From Prochlorococcus sp. AG-347-J19 (lineage in GTDB: Bacteria; Cyanobacteriota; Cyanobacteriia; PCC-6307; Cyanobiaceae): 64,000 bases of DNA. The notes under the pieces were generated by a model that was not told where the DNA came from, ran no database searches, and saw only the letters and a program-made list of their open reading frames with translations. The position numbers were made by a program, and so were the translations under genes. This document shows, piece by piece, positions 41,599 to 53,192 of the stretch. The stretch is taken from assembly GCA_003279015.1 (NCBI GenBank), contig QCBV01000007.1, forward strand, positions 1 to 64,000, read 5' to 3'. How positions within the stretch are numbered: the stretch's first letter is position 1; the number at the start of each line of letters is the position of its first letter.

Positions 41599-42762
41599 CT
41601 ACTTACCCATCCCAAGCTGCTGAGCTTTTTGATAAACCTTACCTTCTGTAAGAAGCGATGGTGCGATAACTATTTCAACTTCTTGCATTTCTTTAATATT
41701 TTTTGCCCCAAGAGTACTCATTGAGGTTCTAATGGCTCCTAATAAGTTATGTGTTCCATCATCAAGCAAGGCAGGGCCTTTAATTATTCTTTCTAAGGAT
41801 CCTGTAGAACCAACTTCAATTCTTGTGCCCCTTGGCAATACTGGACTTGGGGTAGCCATACCCCAGTGAAATCCTTTACCTGGAGCACTTGAGGATTTGG
41901 CTATTGGGGATCCAATCATTACAGCATCTGCTCCACATGCTAAACATTTACAGATATCTCCGCCAGTAACAATTCCTCCATCACCAATAATAGGAATATA
42001 ACGACCAGTTTCTTTAAAGTAATCATTTCTTGCCGCACTACAATCAGCAATTGCAGTTGCTTGAGGGATTCCAATCCCCAATACTCCTCTTGATGTACAT
42101 GCCGCTCCAGGTCCTATCCCAACCATCAATCCTGCAACTCCAGCATCCATGAGAAGTTTTGCAACTTCGTAAGTAACACAATTCCCCGCTACAACTGGGA
42201 CATTCATAGATTGACAGAGATCTTTAATATTTAAGGTTTTCTTACCTTCCATACCAAGATGTTCAGTGGAAACAACTGTTCCTTGAAGAAAAAATAAATC
42301 TATTTTGGAATTATTAAGTATTTCTTTAAAATTAATGGCAGCTTGAGGAGTCCCACTAAAAGCTGCTATACCTCCTCTTTCTTTCACCTCATTAATTCTT
42401 TGTAAAATCAATCCCTCCTTGACCGGTTCACTGTATATTTTCTGCATTAATGGAACAAAATCATTCTTCCCGACTGATGCTATTAGGTTCAATATTTCAT
42501 CAGGGTTTTCATATCGTGTTTGTATGCCCTCCATATTAATAACCCCTAGGGAACCTAATTTTGTGAGCTCTACAGCCGTATTTACATCGACAACACTATC
42601 CATGGCACTCGCGACGATCGGAACTTCTCTTTTGAAATCACCTATTGACCAAGAAGGATCAGTCAAATCGTAATCAAGTGTTCTATTACCAGGGACTAAA
42701 GCTATTTCATCGATGCCATAAGCCCGCCTGACTTTTTTATTTAAACCAAGTTCAATATTCAC
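41599..42762 (-). CDS. guaB: IMP dehydrogenase-family protein (GuaB3 type)
   Basis: 387 aa, lacking the CBS domains of ordinary GuaB. TIM-barrel marks: VASAMDSVVDVNTAVELT, catalytic-Cys loop GPGAACTSRGVLGIG, GGIVTGGDICKCLACGADAV, and the C-terminal STGSLERIIKGPALLDDGTHN. Acts in purine nucleotide interconversion; whether its activity is that of classic IMP dehydrogenase is uncertain for this subgroup. Divergent from gyrA. Confidence 0.85.
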   Translation of the reverse strand: MNIELGLNKKVRRAYGIDEIALVPGNRTLDYDLTDPSWSIGDFKREVPIVASAMDSVVDVNTAVELTKLGSLGVINMEGIQTRYENPDEILNLIASVGKNDFVPLMQKIYSEPVKEGLILQRINEVKERGGIAAFSGTPQAAINFKEILNNSKIDLFFLQGTVVSTEHLGMEGKKTLNIKDLCQSMNVPVVAGNCVTYEVAKLLMDAGVAGLMVGIGPGAACTSRGVLGIGIPQATAIADCSAARNDYFKETGRYIPIIGDGGIVTGGDICKCLACGADAVMIGSPIAKSSSAPGKGFHWGMATPSPVLPRGTRIEVGSTGSLERIIKGPALLDDGTHNLLGAIRTSMSTLGAKNIKEMQEVEIVIAPSLLTEGKVYQKAQQLGMGK

Positions 42763-42941
42763 GGAAGTTTTCTTTTATTCTGATTAAATTAACAACTAAA
42801 GGGGTAATAAGCCAAGGTTTATTCAAAAACAACAGGTTTTATTTTGATTTGTGTGTAAATGTGAGTATTTGGGAATTAAATAAATCTTTTTTTTTATTAA
42901 TTACGACAATCAGCGATTATTATTAAAGAAAGGATTTTTGT

Positions 42942-45539
42942 ATGTCTGATATTTTAGATTCCGATAACTCAGGATTAAGTGAAGATAACGACCGAATTAT
43001 TCAAACTGACCTAAGAAATGAGATGTCTCGTTCATACCTTGAGTATGCAATGAGCGTTATAGTTGGTCGTGCTCTACCAGATGCAAGAGATGGATTAAAA
43101 CCTGTTCACAGAAGAATTCTTTATGCAATGTATGAACTTGGTTTGACTAGCGGTAGACCATACAGAAAATGTGCAAGAGTTGTTGGAGAAGTACTTGGTA
43201 AATACCACCCTCATGGCGATACTGCTGTTTATGATGCTTTGGTTAGGATGGCCCAGGATTTCTCTATGAGGATGCCACTTATAGATGGCCATGGAAACTT
43301 TGGTTCTGTTGATAACGACCCTCCAGCAGCAATGAGATATACAGAATCTCGTTTACAGTCTCTTACGGATGAAAGTTTATTGGAGGATATTGAATCTGAA
43401 ACTGTAGATTTCGCCGATAATTTTGACGGTTCTCAGCAAGAGCCAACAGTTTTACCTGCTAGGATCCCTCAACTACTTCTAAATGGTTCATCTGGAATAG
43501 CAGTAGGAATGGCAACTAATATTCCACCTCATAACTTAGGGGAATTAATTAATGGTCTTAAATCAATAATCAAAAAACCTTCAATTGAAGATAGAGAACT
43601 TTTTGAAATAATTAAGGGTCCTGATTTTCCCACTGGTGGTCAAATCTTAGGCAGAGACGGTATTAGAGAAACTTTCAAAACAGGAAGGGGGTCAATAACC
43701 ATGAGAGGGGTAGCAAATATTGAGCAAATTAAATCCACTGGTAGAGCAGAGAAAGATGCAGTAATAATTACAGAGCTTCCATTTCAAACCAATAAAGCGG
43801 CATTGATAGAAAGAATAGCTGACTTGGTTAATGAAAAAAAATTAGAAGGTATTTCTGATATTAGAGATGAAAGTGATCGAGATGGGATGAGGATTGTTAT
43901 TGAACTAAAAAGAGATGCCTATCCACAAGTAGTTTTAAATAATTTATTTAAGTTAACACCTCTACAAAATAACTTTAGTGCAAATATCCTTGCTTTAGTA
44001 AAAGGAGAGCCCACAACACTTTCACTCAGGAAAATGTTAGACGTTTTTCTAGATTTTAGGGTTGAGACAATAAGGCGAAGAACTGCATTTTTATTAAAAA
44101 AGGCAGAAGAAAGAGATCATATTGTGAAGGGTCTTTTATTAGCCTTAGATGCTATGGATGAGATTATAAATCTAATAAGATCAGCAAAAGATTCAATATC
44201 AGCTCGAGAAAAATTACAAAACGACCATAAATTATCTTCCATACAGGCAGATGCAATTCTACAAATGCAATTAAGAAGATTAACCGCACTTGAAGCAGAT
44301 AAAATCAAAGCGGAACATAATGAGTTAACCCGAAAAATCAACTTATATCAGCAAATTTTAAATAGTAAAGAAAGAATTTTTGAAATTATTCTTGAAGAAC
44401 TAAATAAAATCGATGAAAAATTCTCTTCTCCTAGGAAAACAGAAATATTAGATTTAGGCGGCGGATTAGATGATATTGATCTCATAGCTAATGACAGATC
44501 TGTAGTTCTATTAACTGAAGCAGGTTATTTAAAAAGAATGCCTGTTAATGATTTTGAATCCACCAGTCGTGGCTCAAGGGGTAAAGCTGGAACAAAAACC
44601 AAAGAAGATGATGACGTTAAATTATTTATAAGCTGTAACGATCATGATACTCTTTTGCTTTTCAGTGATAGAGGGGTAGCGTATGCTCTCCCAGCATATA
44701 GGGTTCCTATGAGTAGCAGAACAGCAAAAGGGACTCCATCAGTTCAACTTCTCCCAATTCCAAGAGAAGAAAAAATAACTTCACTAGTTGCTGTGGATTC
44801 ATTTGTTGACGACCGTTATTTATTAATGCTAACCAAAGCTGGCTTTATAAAAAGAACTGCACTTTCTGCTTTCTCAAAAATTCGCTCAAATGGACTAATA
44901 GCAATTAATCTTGAGGATGGAGATGCCCTAACCTGGGTCAGATTATCAAAAGAAGGTGATAGTGTTTTAATTGGATCTAAAACAGGCATGGCGATTCATT
45001 TCAGACTAGATATCAATGAATTAAGACCACTTGGTAGAACAGCAAGAGGTGTTAAATCAATGAACCTGAGAGAAGGAGACAATCTGGTTTCTATGGATGT
45101 TTTAACATCTAATTTGGTTGATCAATTGGCTAAATTTGAGGATATCACAGAAGATCTTGATGATAATGTTGAGGAAAACTCTTCAGATGGTCCATGGGTA
45201 TTAATAGCCAGTGCATTTGGACTAGGAAAGAGAGTACCTGTAGCTCAGTTTAGATTACAAAAAAGAGCAGGAATGGGTTTGAGAGCAATAAAATTTAGAA
45301 TTAAAGATGATCAACTTGTTTGTTTGAAGGTCCTTGGCGAGGGAGAAGAATTACTGCTTGTGACCGAAAAAGGTGTAATAGTAAGAACAAACGCAGATAA
45401 AATATCTCAGCAATCCAGGGCAGCTACAGGAGTAAAATTACAAAGATTAGATGACGGTGATCATTTATCTGAAGTAGTATTGGTACCTCGTGAACAAATA
45501 GAGGAAAAAGACCAACCTAGCTCAGTTGAACAAAATTAA
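42942..45539 (+). CDS. gyrA: DNA gyrase/topoisomerase IV subunit A
   Basis: 865 aa. The breakage domain is intact, with the catalytic Tyr in [15 protein letters not shown], and [17 protein letters not shown] near the DNA gate. The C-terminal half is six repeating blades. The GyrA-box position reads [16 protein letters not shown] rather than the QRRGGKG of textbook gyrase, which may reduce DNA wrapping. Changes DNA supercoiling. Ordinary start, 180 bases from guaB. Confidence 0.9.
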   Translation: MSDILDSDNSGLSEDNDRIIQTDLRNEMSRSYLEYAMSVIVGRALPDARDGLKPVHRRILYAMYELGLTSGRPYRKCARVVGEVLGKYHPHGDTAVYDALVRMAQDFSMRMPLIDGHGNFGSVDNDPPAAMRYTESRLQSLTDESLLEDIESETVDFADNFDGSQQEPTVLPARIPQLLLNGSSGIAVGMATNIPPHNLGELINGLKSIIKKPSIEDRELFEIIKGPDFPTGGQILGRDGIRETFKTGRGSITMRGVANIEQIKSTGRAEKDAVIITELPFQTNKAALIERIADLVNEKKLEGISDIRDESDRDGMRIVIELKRDAYPQVVLNNLFKLTPLQNNFSANILALVKGEPTTLSLRKMLDVFLDFRVETIRRRTAFLLKKAEERDHIVKGLLLALDAMDEIINLIRSAKDSISAREKLQNDHKLSSIQADAILQMQLRRLTALEADKIKAEHNELTRKINLYQQILNSKERIFEIILEELNKIDEKFSSPRKTEILDLGGGLDDIDLIANDRSVVLLTEAGYLKRMPVNDFESTSRGSRGKAGTKTKEDDDVKLFISCNDHDTLLLFSDRGVAYALPAYRVPMSSRTAKGTPSVQLLPIPREEKITSLVAVDSFVDDRYLLMLTKAGFIKRTALSAFSKIRSNGLIAINLEDGDALTWVRLSKEGDSVLIGSKTGMAIHFRLDINELRPLGRTARGVKSMNLREGDNLVSMDVLTSNLVDQLAKFEDITEDLDDNVEENSSDGPWVLIASAFGLGKRVPVAQFRLQKRAGMGLRAIKFRIKDDQLVCLKVLGEGEELLLVTEKGVIVRTNADKISQQSRAATGVKLQRLDDGDHLSEVVLVPREQIEEKDQPSSVEQN

Positions 45540-45563
45540 AAGCCTTATGGTTAGATAAATAAT

Positions 45564-46775
45564 ATGGAAATACTTGATATTTTAATTTTAGGTTCAGGTC
45601 CTGCAGCATTATGTTTAGCTTCAGAATTAGCCAAGCAGGATCTAAATATTAAGGGAATATCAACAAAATCTCCAAATGAAAGATGGGAGAATACATATGG
45701 TATCTGGGCATCTGAATTAGAAGAATTAGGGTTAGAGTCCTTATTATCTCACCGATGGTGTAAAACAGTTAGTTTTTTTGGAGATGGGAAAAATAAAAAA
45801 GGGGATACTCCGACAGAACACAACTACGATTATGGTTTAATAAATCAAGAAGCCTTCCAAAATGAACTTTTAAAAAAATGTAAAGGGATTGAGTGGTTGA
45901 ATGAAACAGCAAAAGACATTAAAGAAAAAAATAAACTATCTGAGGTAATTTGTTTTTCAGGTCTCAAAATAAAGGCGAGATTAGTTATTGACGCAAGTGG
46001 TCATAAAAGTAATTTTGTAAAAAGACCAGTTCAAAATGAAATCGCTCAACAAGCTGCTTACGGAATTGTAGGTAAATTTACATCACCACCTGTTAATAAG
46101 GAACAATTTGTTCTAATGGATTTTCGCCCAAATCATTTAAACAATGAAGAAAAGTTATCATCTCCTTCCTTTCTTTATGCAATGGATCTTGGCAACGACA
46201 CTTTTTTTGTTGAAGAAACTTCATTAGCTAGTTATCCTGCATTATCCCAAGAAAATCTTAAAAAAAGACTTTATAAAAGACTTAATAATAAGGATATTGA
46301 GGTGAGTGAAATTTTTCATGAAGAGCATTGCCTTTTCCCTATGAATTTACCCCTCCCATTTAAAAAGCAATTTGTCCTTGGTTTCGGAGGGGCTGCAAGT
46401 ATGGTTCATCCTGCATCAGGATACATGGTTGGATCTTTATTAAGAAGGGCTCCACTCCTTGCACAAAAATTAGCAATCTTTTTAAAAGAACCTCATCTCA
46501 GTTCACTAGAGTTAGCTTCAAAAGGTTGGGAAATCCTATGGCCTTACGAGTTAACACAAAGGCATAAACTTTACCAATACGGTTTAAGAAGATTGATGAG
46601 TTTTGACGAGGGTAGATTAAGAAGCTTTTTCTCAAATTTCTTTAGATTATCAACCAATGAATGGGTAGGTTTTCTTACTAATACACTTCCACTTCCAAAA
46701 CTAATTTACGTGATGAGTAAGATGTTTATAAATTCTCCTCTAAAAGTAAAACTAGGAATGCTCAAGTTAAATTAG
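45564..46775 (+). CDS. crtL: Lycopene cyclase (CrtL type)
   Basis: 403 aa. FAD/NAD-binding front ILILGSGPAALCLASELAKQ, the WENTYGIWASELEELG block, GFGGAASMVHPASGYMVG, and the C-terminal amphipathic helices. Turns lycopene into cyclic carotenes. It follows gyrA by 24 bases. Beta versus epsilon specificity cannot be fixed by eye, though the beta type is more likely. Confidence 0.86.
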   Translation: MEILDILILGSGPAALCLASELAKQDLNIKGISTKSPNERWENTYGIWASELEELGLESLLSHRWCKTVSFFGDGKNKKGDTPTEHNYDYGLINQEAFQNELLKKCKGIEWLNETAKDIKEKNKLSEVICFSGLKIKARLVIDASGHKSNFVKRPVQNEIAQQAAYGIVGKFTSPPVNKEQFVLMDFRPNHLNNEEKLSSPSFLYAMDLGNDTFFVEETSLASYPALSQENLKKRLYKRLNNKDIEVSEIFHEEHCLFPMNLPLPFKKQFVLGFGGAASMVHPASGYMVGSLLRRAPLLAQKLAIFLKEPHLSSLELASKGWEILWPYELTQRHKLYQYGLRRLMSFDEGRLRSFFSNFFRLSTNEWVGFLTNTLPLPKLIYVMSKMFINSPLKVKLGMLKLN

Positions 46776-46780
46776 TATTT

Positions 46781-48364
46781 TTATTTTCGCCAATCATTAA
46801 TATTAATATTTGGGAAGAGTTTATCCTCTTCCTCAATATCTTCAAGAAATTTTAAATTAATATTAGAATGATTTTTAATCATTTCAACCAATTTCCAGAA
46901 CCTGAATAAATGTCTTTCTATTCTCTCTTTTGCGAGCTCAGTTGTGGTTCCAGCTCTTAGAATAAAACTCCAATCAGAAGACTCAGAAAGAAGTAGTTCT
47001 CTTGCAGCTTGCTTGAAGAGTCTTAAAGATAAATCATCATTAAAATTTTCAAAGCACAAATCTACAAATGTTGAGCCTGCTTTTGTGATTTCTGGAACTA
47101 TCCATGCATTTGCATCATTAATCCAGTAATTATGGTAACCACCTTGCCCCCAGCTTGATGGCGATGGATCACAAATCTGAAGATTTGGTTTCTTCATTAA
47201 AAATTCTTTTAAATTTGTAAGCTTAATTGAATATTTACTAGAGTTCTTTAGTATATTTTCAATAAAAAAAGGTCCCTCATACCACCAATGACCAAATAAC
47301 TCTGCATCAAATGGAGCTACCAATAAAGGTTTAAAGTAAGAGGATAAAGTCAATTTTTCTAGTTGTTTTGATCTCGCTAAAAGATAGGCATCAGCATGTT
47401 CTGCCGCCTTATTTTTGGCTTCATTTTCAAGATAAAACTCTTTTCCCCCTAAAGAAATGTTTTCATCTGTAATCTTATGAAACTTTAAACCCAAAGGTCT
47501 TTTTGTTGAAATACCCTTCTTTTGGAGCTTTGAGAGAGGTAATTCCCACCCCAAATCTTTATGAAATTCCCTATAGACTTTGTCGCCCGGGAATCCATCC
47601 TTAGCAGACCAAACGGGCAAGGTTGACTCACTATCTCTCCCGAAAAATGCCACTCCTTTTTTCGAGCATATTGGAGCATATACACCATACCTAGGCCTTG
47701 GTGAAGAGTTTAAAATCCCGTGTCCGTCTAAGATTGTATATCTAATTCCTGAATTAAATAGTATTTCATCTAAACCTTCATAATATGCGCATTCAGGTAA
47801 CCAAATACCTAAAGGCTTTGTTTCAAAAATATTTTCATGGCACCTAATGGCTGTATTAATTTGTCCTTTAATAGTTTCAGGATTCTCCCTTAGAATTGGT
47901 AAATATCCATGAGTAGCTGCACAAGTTAGAATATCCAAATTTCCAGAGTTATTTAATAGCCTAAACTGCTCGATCAAATTTCCAGAACAATTTTGCCAAT
48001 AAAGGTATTTATCATTAAGATTTTTCATTAAAAATGCAGAGGCATTTTTTTCTTCTAGTGGCAATTCGCTTAGGAAATCATTCCTTGTTTTAATCCAGCT
48101 TGGGAAAGTTTCTTGAATTTGTTTATTATTTAGCAGTGATAATAATGTTGGAGACAAACTAATAGTAAGTTTTGTATTTTCAGGGTTTTCATTTTTGGAA
48201 GATTCTATTGATTGAAGTAGTGGTATATAACATTCCAGAATCGCCTGAAATAACCAATCCTCTTCTAAAGAGTTTTTTTCATTTTTTCTGACATAAGGTA
48301 GATGAGCATGTAAAACTATCGCTAACTGACCTAAAATATTTTTTTGAGGGTATCGCCCATTCAT
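46781..48364 (-). CDS. GH57 glycoside hydrolase, likely 1,4-alpha-glucan branching enzyme
   Basis: 527 aa. GH57 blocks: AIVLHAHLPYVRKN at the front, the catalytic Glu in LGIWLPECAYYEGLDEILF, and the acid Asp in LLVAPFDAELFGHWWYEGPF. Adds branch points to glycogen-like glucan. Length is close to bacterial GH57 branching enzymes. Convergent with lycopene cyclase. Confidence 0.83.
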   Translation of the reverse strand: MNGRYPQKNILGQLAIVLHAHLPYVRKNEKNSLEEDWLFQAILECYIPLLQSIESSKNENPENTKLTISLSPTLLSLLNNKQIQETFPSWIKTRNDFLSELPLEEKNASAFLMKNLNDKYLYWQNCSGNLIEQFRLLNNSGNLDILTCAATHGYLPILRENPETIKGQINTAIRCHENIFETKPLGIWLPECAYYEGLDEILFNSGIRYTILDGHGILNSSPRPRYGVYAPICSKKGVAFFGRDSESTLPVWSAKDGFPGDKVYREFHKDLGWELPLSKLQKKGISTKRPLGLKFHKITDENISLGGKEFYLENEAKNKAAEHADAYLLARSKQLEKLTLSSYFKPLLVAPFDAELFGHWWYEGPFFIENILKNSSKYSIKLTNLKEFLMKKPNLQICDPSPSSWGQGGYHNYWINDANAWIVPEITKAGSTFVDLCFENFNDDLSLRLFKQAARELLLSESSDWSFILRAGTTTELAKERIERHLFRFWKLVEMIKNHSNINLKFLEDIEEEDKLFPNININDWRK

Positions 48365-48589
48365 ACTTTTTATAATTTATGCCTGAAATTCTATAAAATC
48401 AAAATTAACCTTTTATAAAAGGAGCCTTTGATGCTAAAAGAATACTTTAATAATTTAAGTATTTCATTTTTTTCTTCAGAATTTTAACCAATATTGTTTA
48501 AGTTATAAATTTGCAGCAAAAATTTTTTTTAACTAAATATAGTCAATTTTTTTTAATTAGCTTAATATAAGACTAAATTATTCCATCTT

Positions 48590-50230
48590 ATGTCAAAAGA
48601 TCCTGGAAGAATTTTGATATTTGATACAACTCTTCGAGATGGAGAGCAATCTCCAGGTGCAAGTTTAAATCTTGAAGAAAAGCTTGCCATTGCGCATCAA
48701 TTAGCAAGATTAGGGGTAGATATAATCGAAGCTGGATTCCCCTTTGCAAGTCCTGGAGACTTTAAAGCTGTTAATAAAATTGCGAAGGCTGTAGGCAAAG
48801 AAAATGGACCTATTATATGCGGTTTAGCTAGAGCGTCCAAGGGTGATATAAAAGCATGTTTTGAAGCCGTAAGTCCAGCCCCAAAAAAAAGAATACATAC
48901 TTTTATCGCTACAAGTGATATTCATCTTAAACATAAACTTAAAAAATCCAGAAAAGATGTTCTTCAAATAGTTCCAGAAATGGTTAATTATGCAAAGTCA
49001 TTGGTTGATGATATTGAGTTTTCTTGTGAAGATGCCTCAAGGAGTGATCCTGATTTTTTATACGAAGTGATTCAACTAGCAATTTCTGCAGGAGCGACAA
49101 CAATAAATATCCCTGATACTGTTGGATTTACAACTCCTAGTGAATTTGGCAAATTAGTTGCTGATATAAATAAAAATGTACCAAATGTTAATGAGGCAGT
49201 AATCTCGGTTCATGGTCATAATGATTTAGGTTTAGCAGTTGCTAATTTTCTTGAAGCAGTAAAAAATGGAGCAAGACAACTTGAATGTACGATAAATGGA
49301 ATAGGTGAAAGAGCCGGTAATGCCTCACTAGAAGAATTAGTAATGGCATTGCATGTAAGGAAAAGTTTTTTTAATAATTTTTTCAAAAGAAATCCAGATT
49401 CGCCAACTCCTCTTACAGCCATAAGAACGGAAGAAATAACAAAAACCTCTAGGCTTGTTTCCAACCTAACTGGAATGACTGTTCAACCAAATAAAGCAAT
49501 TGTGGGAGCTAACGCTTTTGCGCATGAGTCAGGCATTCATCAAGATGGAGTCTTAAAAAATAGACTAACTTACGAAATTATCGATGCAAAAACTGTTGGT
49601 TTGAGTGATAACAAAATATCATTAGGGAAACTTAGTGGTAGAAGTGCTGTAAGAGCAAGATTAGAAGAGATGGGATATGACTTGAGTAGGGAAGACTTAA
49701 ATGATGCATTTGCTCGTTTTAAAGATTTAGCTGACAGGAAAAGAGAAATTACTGATAGAGATTTAGAAGCAATTGTTAGTGAACAAGTACAGCTTCCAGA
49801 AGCTAAATTTCAAATAAGTCTTGTACAGGTAAGTTGCGGAAATGCATCTAAACCTACCGCAACTATTACGCTTCTAAACACCGAAGATAATACAGAGGAT
49901 ACTGCGGTATCAATAGGAACTGGACCTGTTGATGCTGTATGCGAGGCTTTAAATAAATTAGCTAAAGTTCCAAATGAATTAATTGAATTTTCTGTAAAGT
50001 CAGTAACTGAAGGTATTGATGCTTTAGGCGAAGTAACAATAAGAATAAGAAGGGATAATAAGATATATTCCGGCCATTCTGCTGACACTGATGTTGTAGT
50101 TGCAGCTGCAAATGCTTACGTTAATGCTCTAAATAGGCTTGTATTTTCTGAGAAAAAAAATTCAATTCATCCACAGTTTGATAATCTAGAAACCTCTGAT
50201 AAAAGATTTCTAACTAATCCTTCAAATTAA
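48590..50230 (+). CDS. leuA: 2-isopropylmalate synthase
   Basis: 546 aa. TIM-barrel start [20 protein letters not shown] (15-ish on), metal-binding [12 protein letters not shown], and the C-terminal regulatory domain (about 420-510) that senses leucine. First committed step of leucine synthesis. It has its own promoter region of 225 bases with a possible leader ORF. Confidence 0.95.
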   Translation: MSKDPGRILIFDTTLRDGEQSPGASLNLEEKLAIAHQLARLGVDIIEAGFPFASPGDFKAVNKIAKAVGKENGPIICGLARASKGDIKACFEAVSPAPKKRIHTFIATSDIHLKHKLKKSRKDVLQIVPEMVNYAKSLVDDIEFSCEDASRSDPDFLYEVIQLAISAGATTINIPDTVGFTTPSEFGKLVADINKNVPNVNEAVISVHGHNDLGLAVANFLEAVKNGARQLECTINGIGERAGNASLEELVMALHVRKSFFNNFFKRNPDSPTPLTAIRTEEITKTSRLVSNLTGMTVQPNKAIVGANAFAHESGIHQDGVLKNRLTYEIIDAKTVGLSDNKISLGKLSGRSAVRARLEEMGYDLSREDLNDAFARFKDLADRKREITDRDLEAIVSEQVQLPEAKFQISLVQVSCGNASKPTATITLLNTEDNTEDTAVSIGTGPVDAVCEALNKLAKVPNELIEFSVKSVTEGIDALGEVTIRIRRDNKIYSGHSADTDVVVAAANAYVNALNRLVFSEKKNSIHPQFDNLETSDKRFLTNPSN

Positions 50231-50311
50231 ATTATTTCTTAGGATTATTAAGTATCATTCAAAATAGTCTCTTAGTAATGTAGATTAAGTTAATAGTTAA
50301 AGCAGTAGATA

Positions 50312-50704
50312 ATGAGGGAAAGGTTAATAGGATATTGGGCACTTTCATGGATTGGGTTAATCAGCAATATAGTCGCACTTCCAATTATCGCATTAATAAT
50401 AAGTTATGGGCCTCCACTAAAAGTTGCAAATATAACTCTTGCCATAAGTCTTGGTTGGCCTGCTGCGATCGTTGGAATAGTCTCTTCAGCAGCTCTTTTA
50501 GCAGAGAGAAAATGGGGTGTAACTTTAACTCTAGTATCTCTATCAATGGTAATTTCTGGTATGGGTCCTTATTCAGTGGTAAGGCTCATTACTCTTCAAG
50601 ACATTTTTGGAATTGGTGGGTTTACTCTTTTAACAACATTATTAAGTACTTTAGCTCTTTTATATTGGTGCAATCCAAAGCATCGAAGAAGTATTAGGCT
50701 ATAA
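50312..50704 (+). CDS. Hypothetical membrane protein, 130 aa
   Basis: Unrecognised. Four hydrophobic helices (about 8-30, 41-65, 70-90, 95-120), short loops with Arg/Lys facing the cytoplasm, and a basic C-terminus (CNPKHRRSIRL). Lies between leuA and the HD phosphohydrolase. Convergent with the latter by 8 bases. Confidence 0.55.
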   Translation: MRERLIGYWALSWIGLISNIVALPIIALIISYGPPLKVANITLAISLGWPAAIVGIVSSAALLAERKWGVTLTLVSLSMVISGMGPYSVVRLITLQDIFGIGGFTLLTTLLSTLALLYWCNPKHRRSIRL

Positions 50705-50712
50705 ATTGAAAA

Positions 50713-52185
50713 TTAAGAAAAGGTATTATTCTTGTTTGTTGGATACTGTATTCTTCTATGCCTAATTCTTTTCCACACATTCAAGAATGCTCTTTTTATT
50801 AAAAAAATTTCTCCCTTCGATAAATTACTATCATCTAATTGACCATCTTTTTGACGTGAGTAGATAATTTTAGATATTATTTCCAAAGCTTCCTTATCAG
50901 AAGCATTAATATTCATAGCTCTTAGCGCTGCTTCACATCCATCAGCAAGCATTAAAATAGCAGTTTCTTTTGACTGCGGAATAGGGCCATTGTATCTAAA
51001 ATCATTTTCATTAATCTTGATATTTTTTTCTTTAGCCTTGTGAAAAAAATATCCCATTTTTAAAGTGCCTTGATGTTCCGGGATAAAATCTGCTATTGGC
51101 TTAGGTAATCTATTTTTTCTTGCATATTTTAATCCTTCATCAACATGCGCCTGTAATACCTCTGCACTTTTAATAGGATCATCTATTTCATCATGAGGAT
51201 TTTTTGAACCATTCTGATTTTCGATAAACCAATTAGGAGCATGTAACTTACCAACATCATGATATAAAGCTCCAGTTTTAATTAAATCAATATCACCACC
51301 AATCATTCTTGTTGCTTCTTCTGCTAACCCACATATCAATAAAGTATGTTCAAAAGTACCAGGTGCCTCAAGTGATAATCTTCTAATAAGAGGTTTTTCT
51401 TTATCAGCCAATTCTAGTAATCTAGCTTTAGTTAATAATCCAAATATTGATTCAAAAATAGGGATAAATAAAATAGTAAAAAGCATTACTATTGCCAATA
51501 ACAAGGCATCTGAAAATAAATCGCCGTTAGCAAAAACAAATTCTTCATTATCAATAAGCGATATTTTATCTTTACCTATTAGTATCCATTGACCCAAAAA
51601 TGAACCAATGGGGACAAAAATTGATACTTGAAGTAGCTGAGCTCTGCTTCTTATTTTTCCTCCAAGTACAGATACAACAGATGCACAAACTAATAAAATA
51701 AAAAATAGATTGTTATTAATAGCAAATGCCGGTTCAGGCCAACTAATGCTGGCTATTGATACCCAAGACAAAGCCGTTATACTTCCCATGCCTTGAGCTA
51801 TTATCAAAGCAGGTGGAATTATTAATGATAATGGACTTATTGTTGAAGCTAAGGCCAATTTCGAAGACTGTACCGCCAAAAGAAGGGATATTATAAAGAT
51901 TATCTGTCTTGAAGAAATTGTAGGATTTTCTTTTCTTGAAACTAATATCAAAATCCCTGAACCCACAAGTACCTCAGTAAAGGTCAAAAGCCAAGAAAAA
52001 ATATCTGAGATATTCAAGGGGGATATAAGGAGTAATTTATAAGAAGAAATTATCGAAATTAATATGCATATTAAAAAAATTATGAGATTATCAATTCTTG
52101 AAATTCTTACTGTTTGTTTTATTGGAACTTGACTCCTCCCCCACAGATAAAACAATTTTTTTAAGGCAGTTGTATTGTTTTTCAC
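50713..52185 (-). CDS. Membrane-bound HD-family phosphohydrolase (7TM-HD type)
   Basis: 490 aa. Residues about 30-215 form seven or so membrane helices, followed by a soluble HD domain: ALYHDVGKLHAPNWF (metal His-Asp) and IPEHQGTLKMGYFFHKAK. This layout matches the PgpH/7TMR-HDED class that cuts cyclic di-AMP, but the large outer sensory domain of PgpH is absent. Ligand is not provable from sequence. Confidence 0.8.
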   Translation of the reverse strand: MKNNTTALKKLFYLWGRSQVPIKQTVRISRIDNLIIFLICILISIISSYKLLLISPLNISDIFSWLLTFTEVLVGSGILILVSRKENPTISSRQIIFIISLLLAVQSSKLALASTISPLSLIIPPALIIAQGMGSITALSWVSIASISWPEPAFAINNNLFFILLVCASVVSVLGGKIRSRAQLLQVSIFVPIGSFLGQWILIGKDKISLIDNEEFVFANGDLFSDALLLAIVMLFTILFIPIFESIFGLLTKARLLELADKEKPLIRRLSLEAPGTFEHTLLICGLAEEATRMIGGDIDLIKTGALYHDVGKLHAPNWFIENQNGSKNPHDEIDDPIKSAEVLQAHVDEGLKYARKNRLPKPIADFIPEHQGTLKMGYFFHKAKEKNIKINENDFRYNGPIPQSKETAILMLADGCEAALRAMNINASDKEALEIISKIIYSRQKDGQLDDSNLSKGEIFLIKRAFLNVWKRIRHRRIQYPTNKNNTFS

Positions 52186-52259
52186 AGAATATGAGTAAAT
52201 CTAATTGATTAATTTAAAATTATAGGCATGCTAGGTGTAAAAAGGAGATGTTTTTCTAG

Positions 52260-53156
52260 ATGTCATTAAAATTAGATGGTAAAAAATTATCTTTAGAAAT
52301 TGAGAAAAAATTAAATGACTATATTTTAAATAATAAGAAATTTGCAAAAAGAGCCCCTGGTTTAGCTGTAATAAGAATTGGTGAAGATCCCGCAAGTGGA
52401 GTTTACGTTAATAATAAAGAAAAAGCATGTTTCAGAGTTGGAATAAAAAGCTTTATCTTTCATCTCAAAGATAACGTAGAGCAAAAAGAAGTCGAACAAA
52501 TAATCAACAAATTAAACTTAGACAAAGATATTGATGGAATATTGCTTCAACTACCCATCCCTAAAAAGTTTGATGAGCAAAGACTTATAAGTTACATCAA
52601 CCCTAACAAAGATGTAGATGGATTGAATGAGATAAACATAGGCAAACTTGTGAAAAATGAGCCTGCGATGAGGTCATGTACACCAGCAGGAATTGTAAAC
52701 TTACTAAGGTCCCAAAATATTGCAATTGAAGGAAAGAAAATTGTTGTTATTGGAAGAAGTTTACTAGTTGGGAAACCAATATCTCTTATGATGTTAAACC
52801 TGAATGGGACCGTAACAATGACACACTCTAAAACATCTAATTTAAATAAAATCTGTAAGGACGCTGATATCCTAATTGCTGCGGCAGGGAAACCCAATCT
52901 TGTAGATTCTAGCTTTGTTAAAGAGGGTGCAGTGATTATTGATGTTGGAATACATAGATTAAAAAGTTCTGATAAAAATAAAACCAGATTATGTGGCGAT
53001 GTATTATTAGAAGATGTAATTCCTAAAGTATTTGCTTACACACCTGTGCCAGGAGGTGTTGGACCAATGACCGTAACAATGTTACTGGTAAATACTATTT
53101 TTAGCTGGCAAAAACAATTTGGTCTATCATCAACCCTAAATGACCTTTTGCCATAA
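52260..53156 (+). CDS. folD: Methylenetetrahydrofolate dehydrogenase/cyclohydrolase
   Basis: 298 aa. FolD marks: Lys in [16 protein letters not shown], the [16 protein letters not shown] loop, cofactor-binding [18 protein letters not shown] and [15 protein letters not shown]. Interconverts folate one-carbon units in the cytoplasm. The next gene, crtE, starts 36 bases later and may be cotranscribed. Confidence 0.95.
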   Translation: MSLKLDGKKLSLEIEKKLNDYILNNKKFAKRAPGLAVIRIGEDPASGVYVNNKEKACFRVGIKSFIFHLKDNVEQKEVEQIINKLNLDKDIDGILLQLPIPKKFDEQRLISYINPNKDVDGLNEINIGKLVKNEPAMRSCTPAGIVNLLRSQNIAIEGKKIVVIGRSLLVGKPISLMMLNLNGTVTMTHSKTSNLNKICKDADILIAAAGKPNLVDSSFVKEGAVIIDVGIHRLKSSDKNKTRLCGDVLLEDVIPKVFAYTPVPGGVGPMTVTMLLVNTIFSWQKQFGLSSTLNDLLP

Positions 53157-53192
53157 ATCCTAAGATGAAAAAATTTTTTTTAAAGGTAAAAA

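Noticed and set aside
50335-50697. 120-codon ORF in a second frame
   Set aside because: It overlaps the 130-aa membrane protein in another frame and reads as Ser/Asn-rich low complexity, a shadow.
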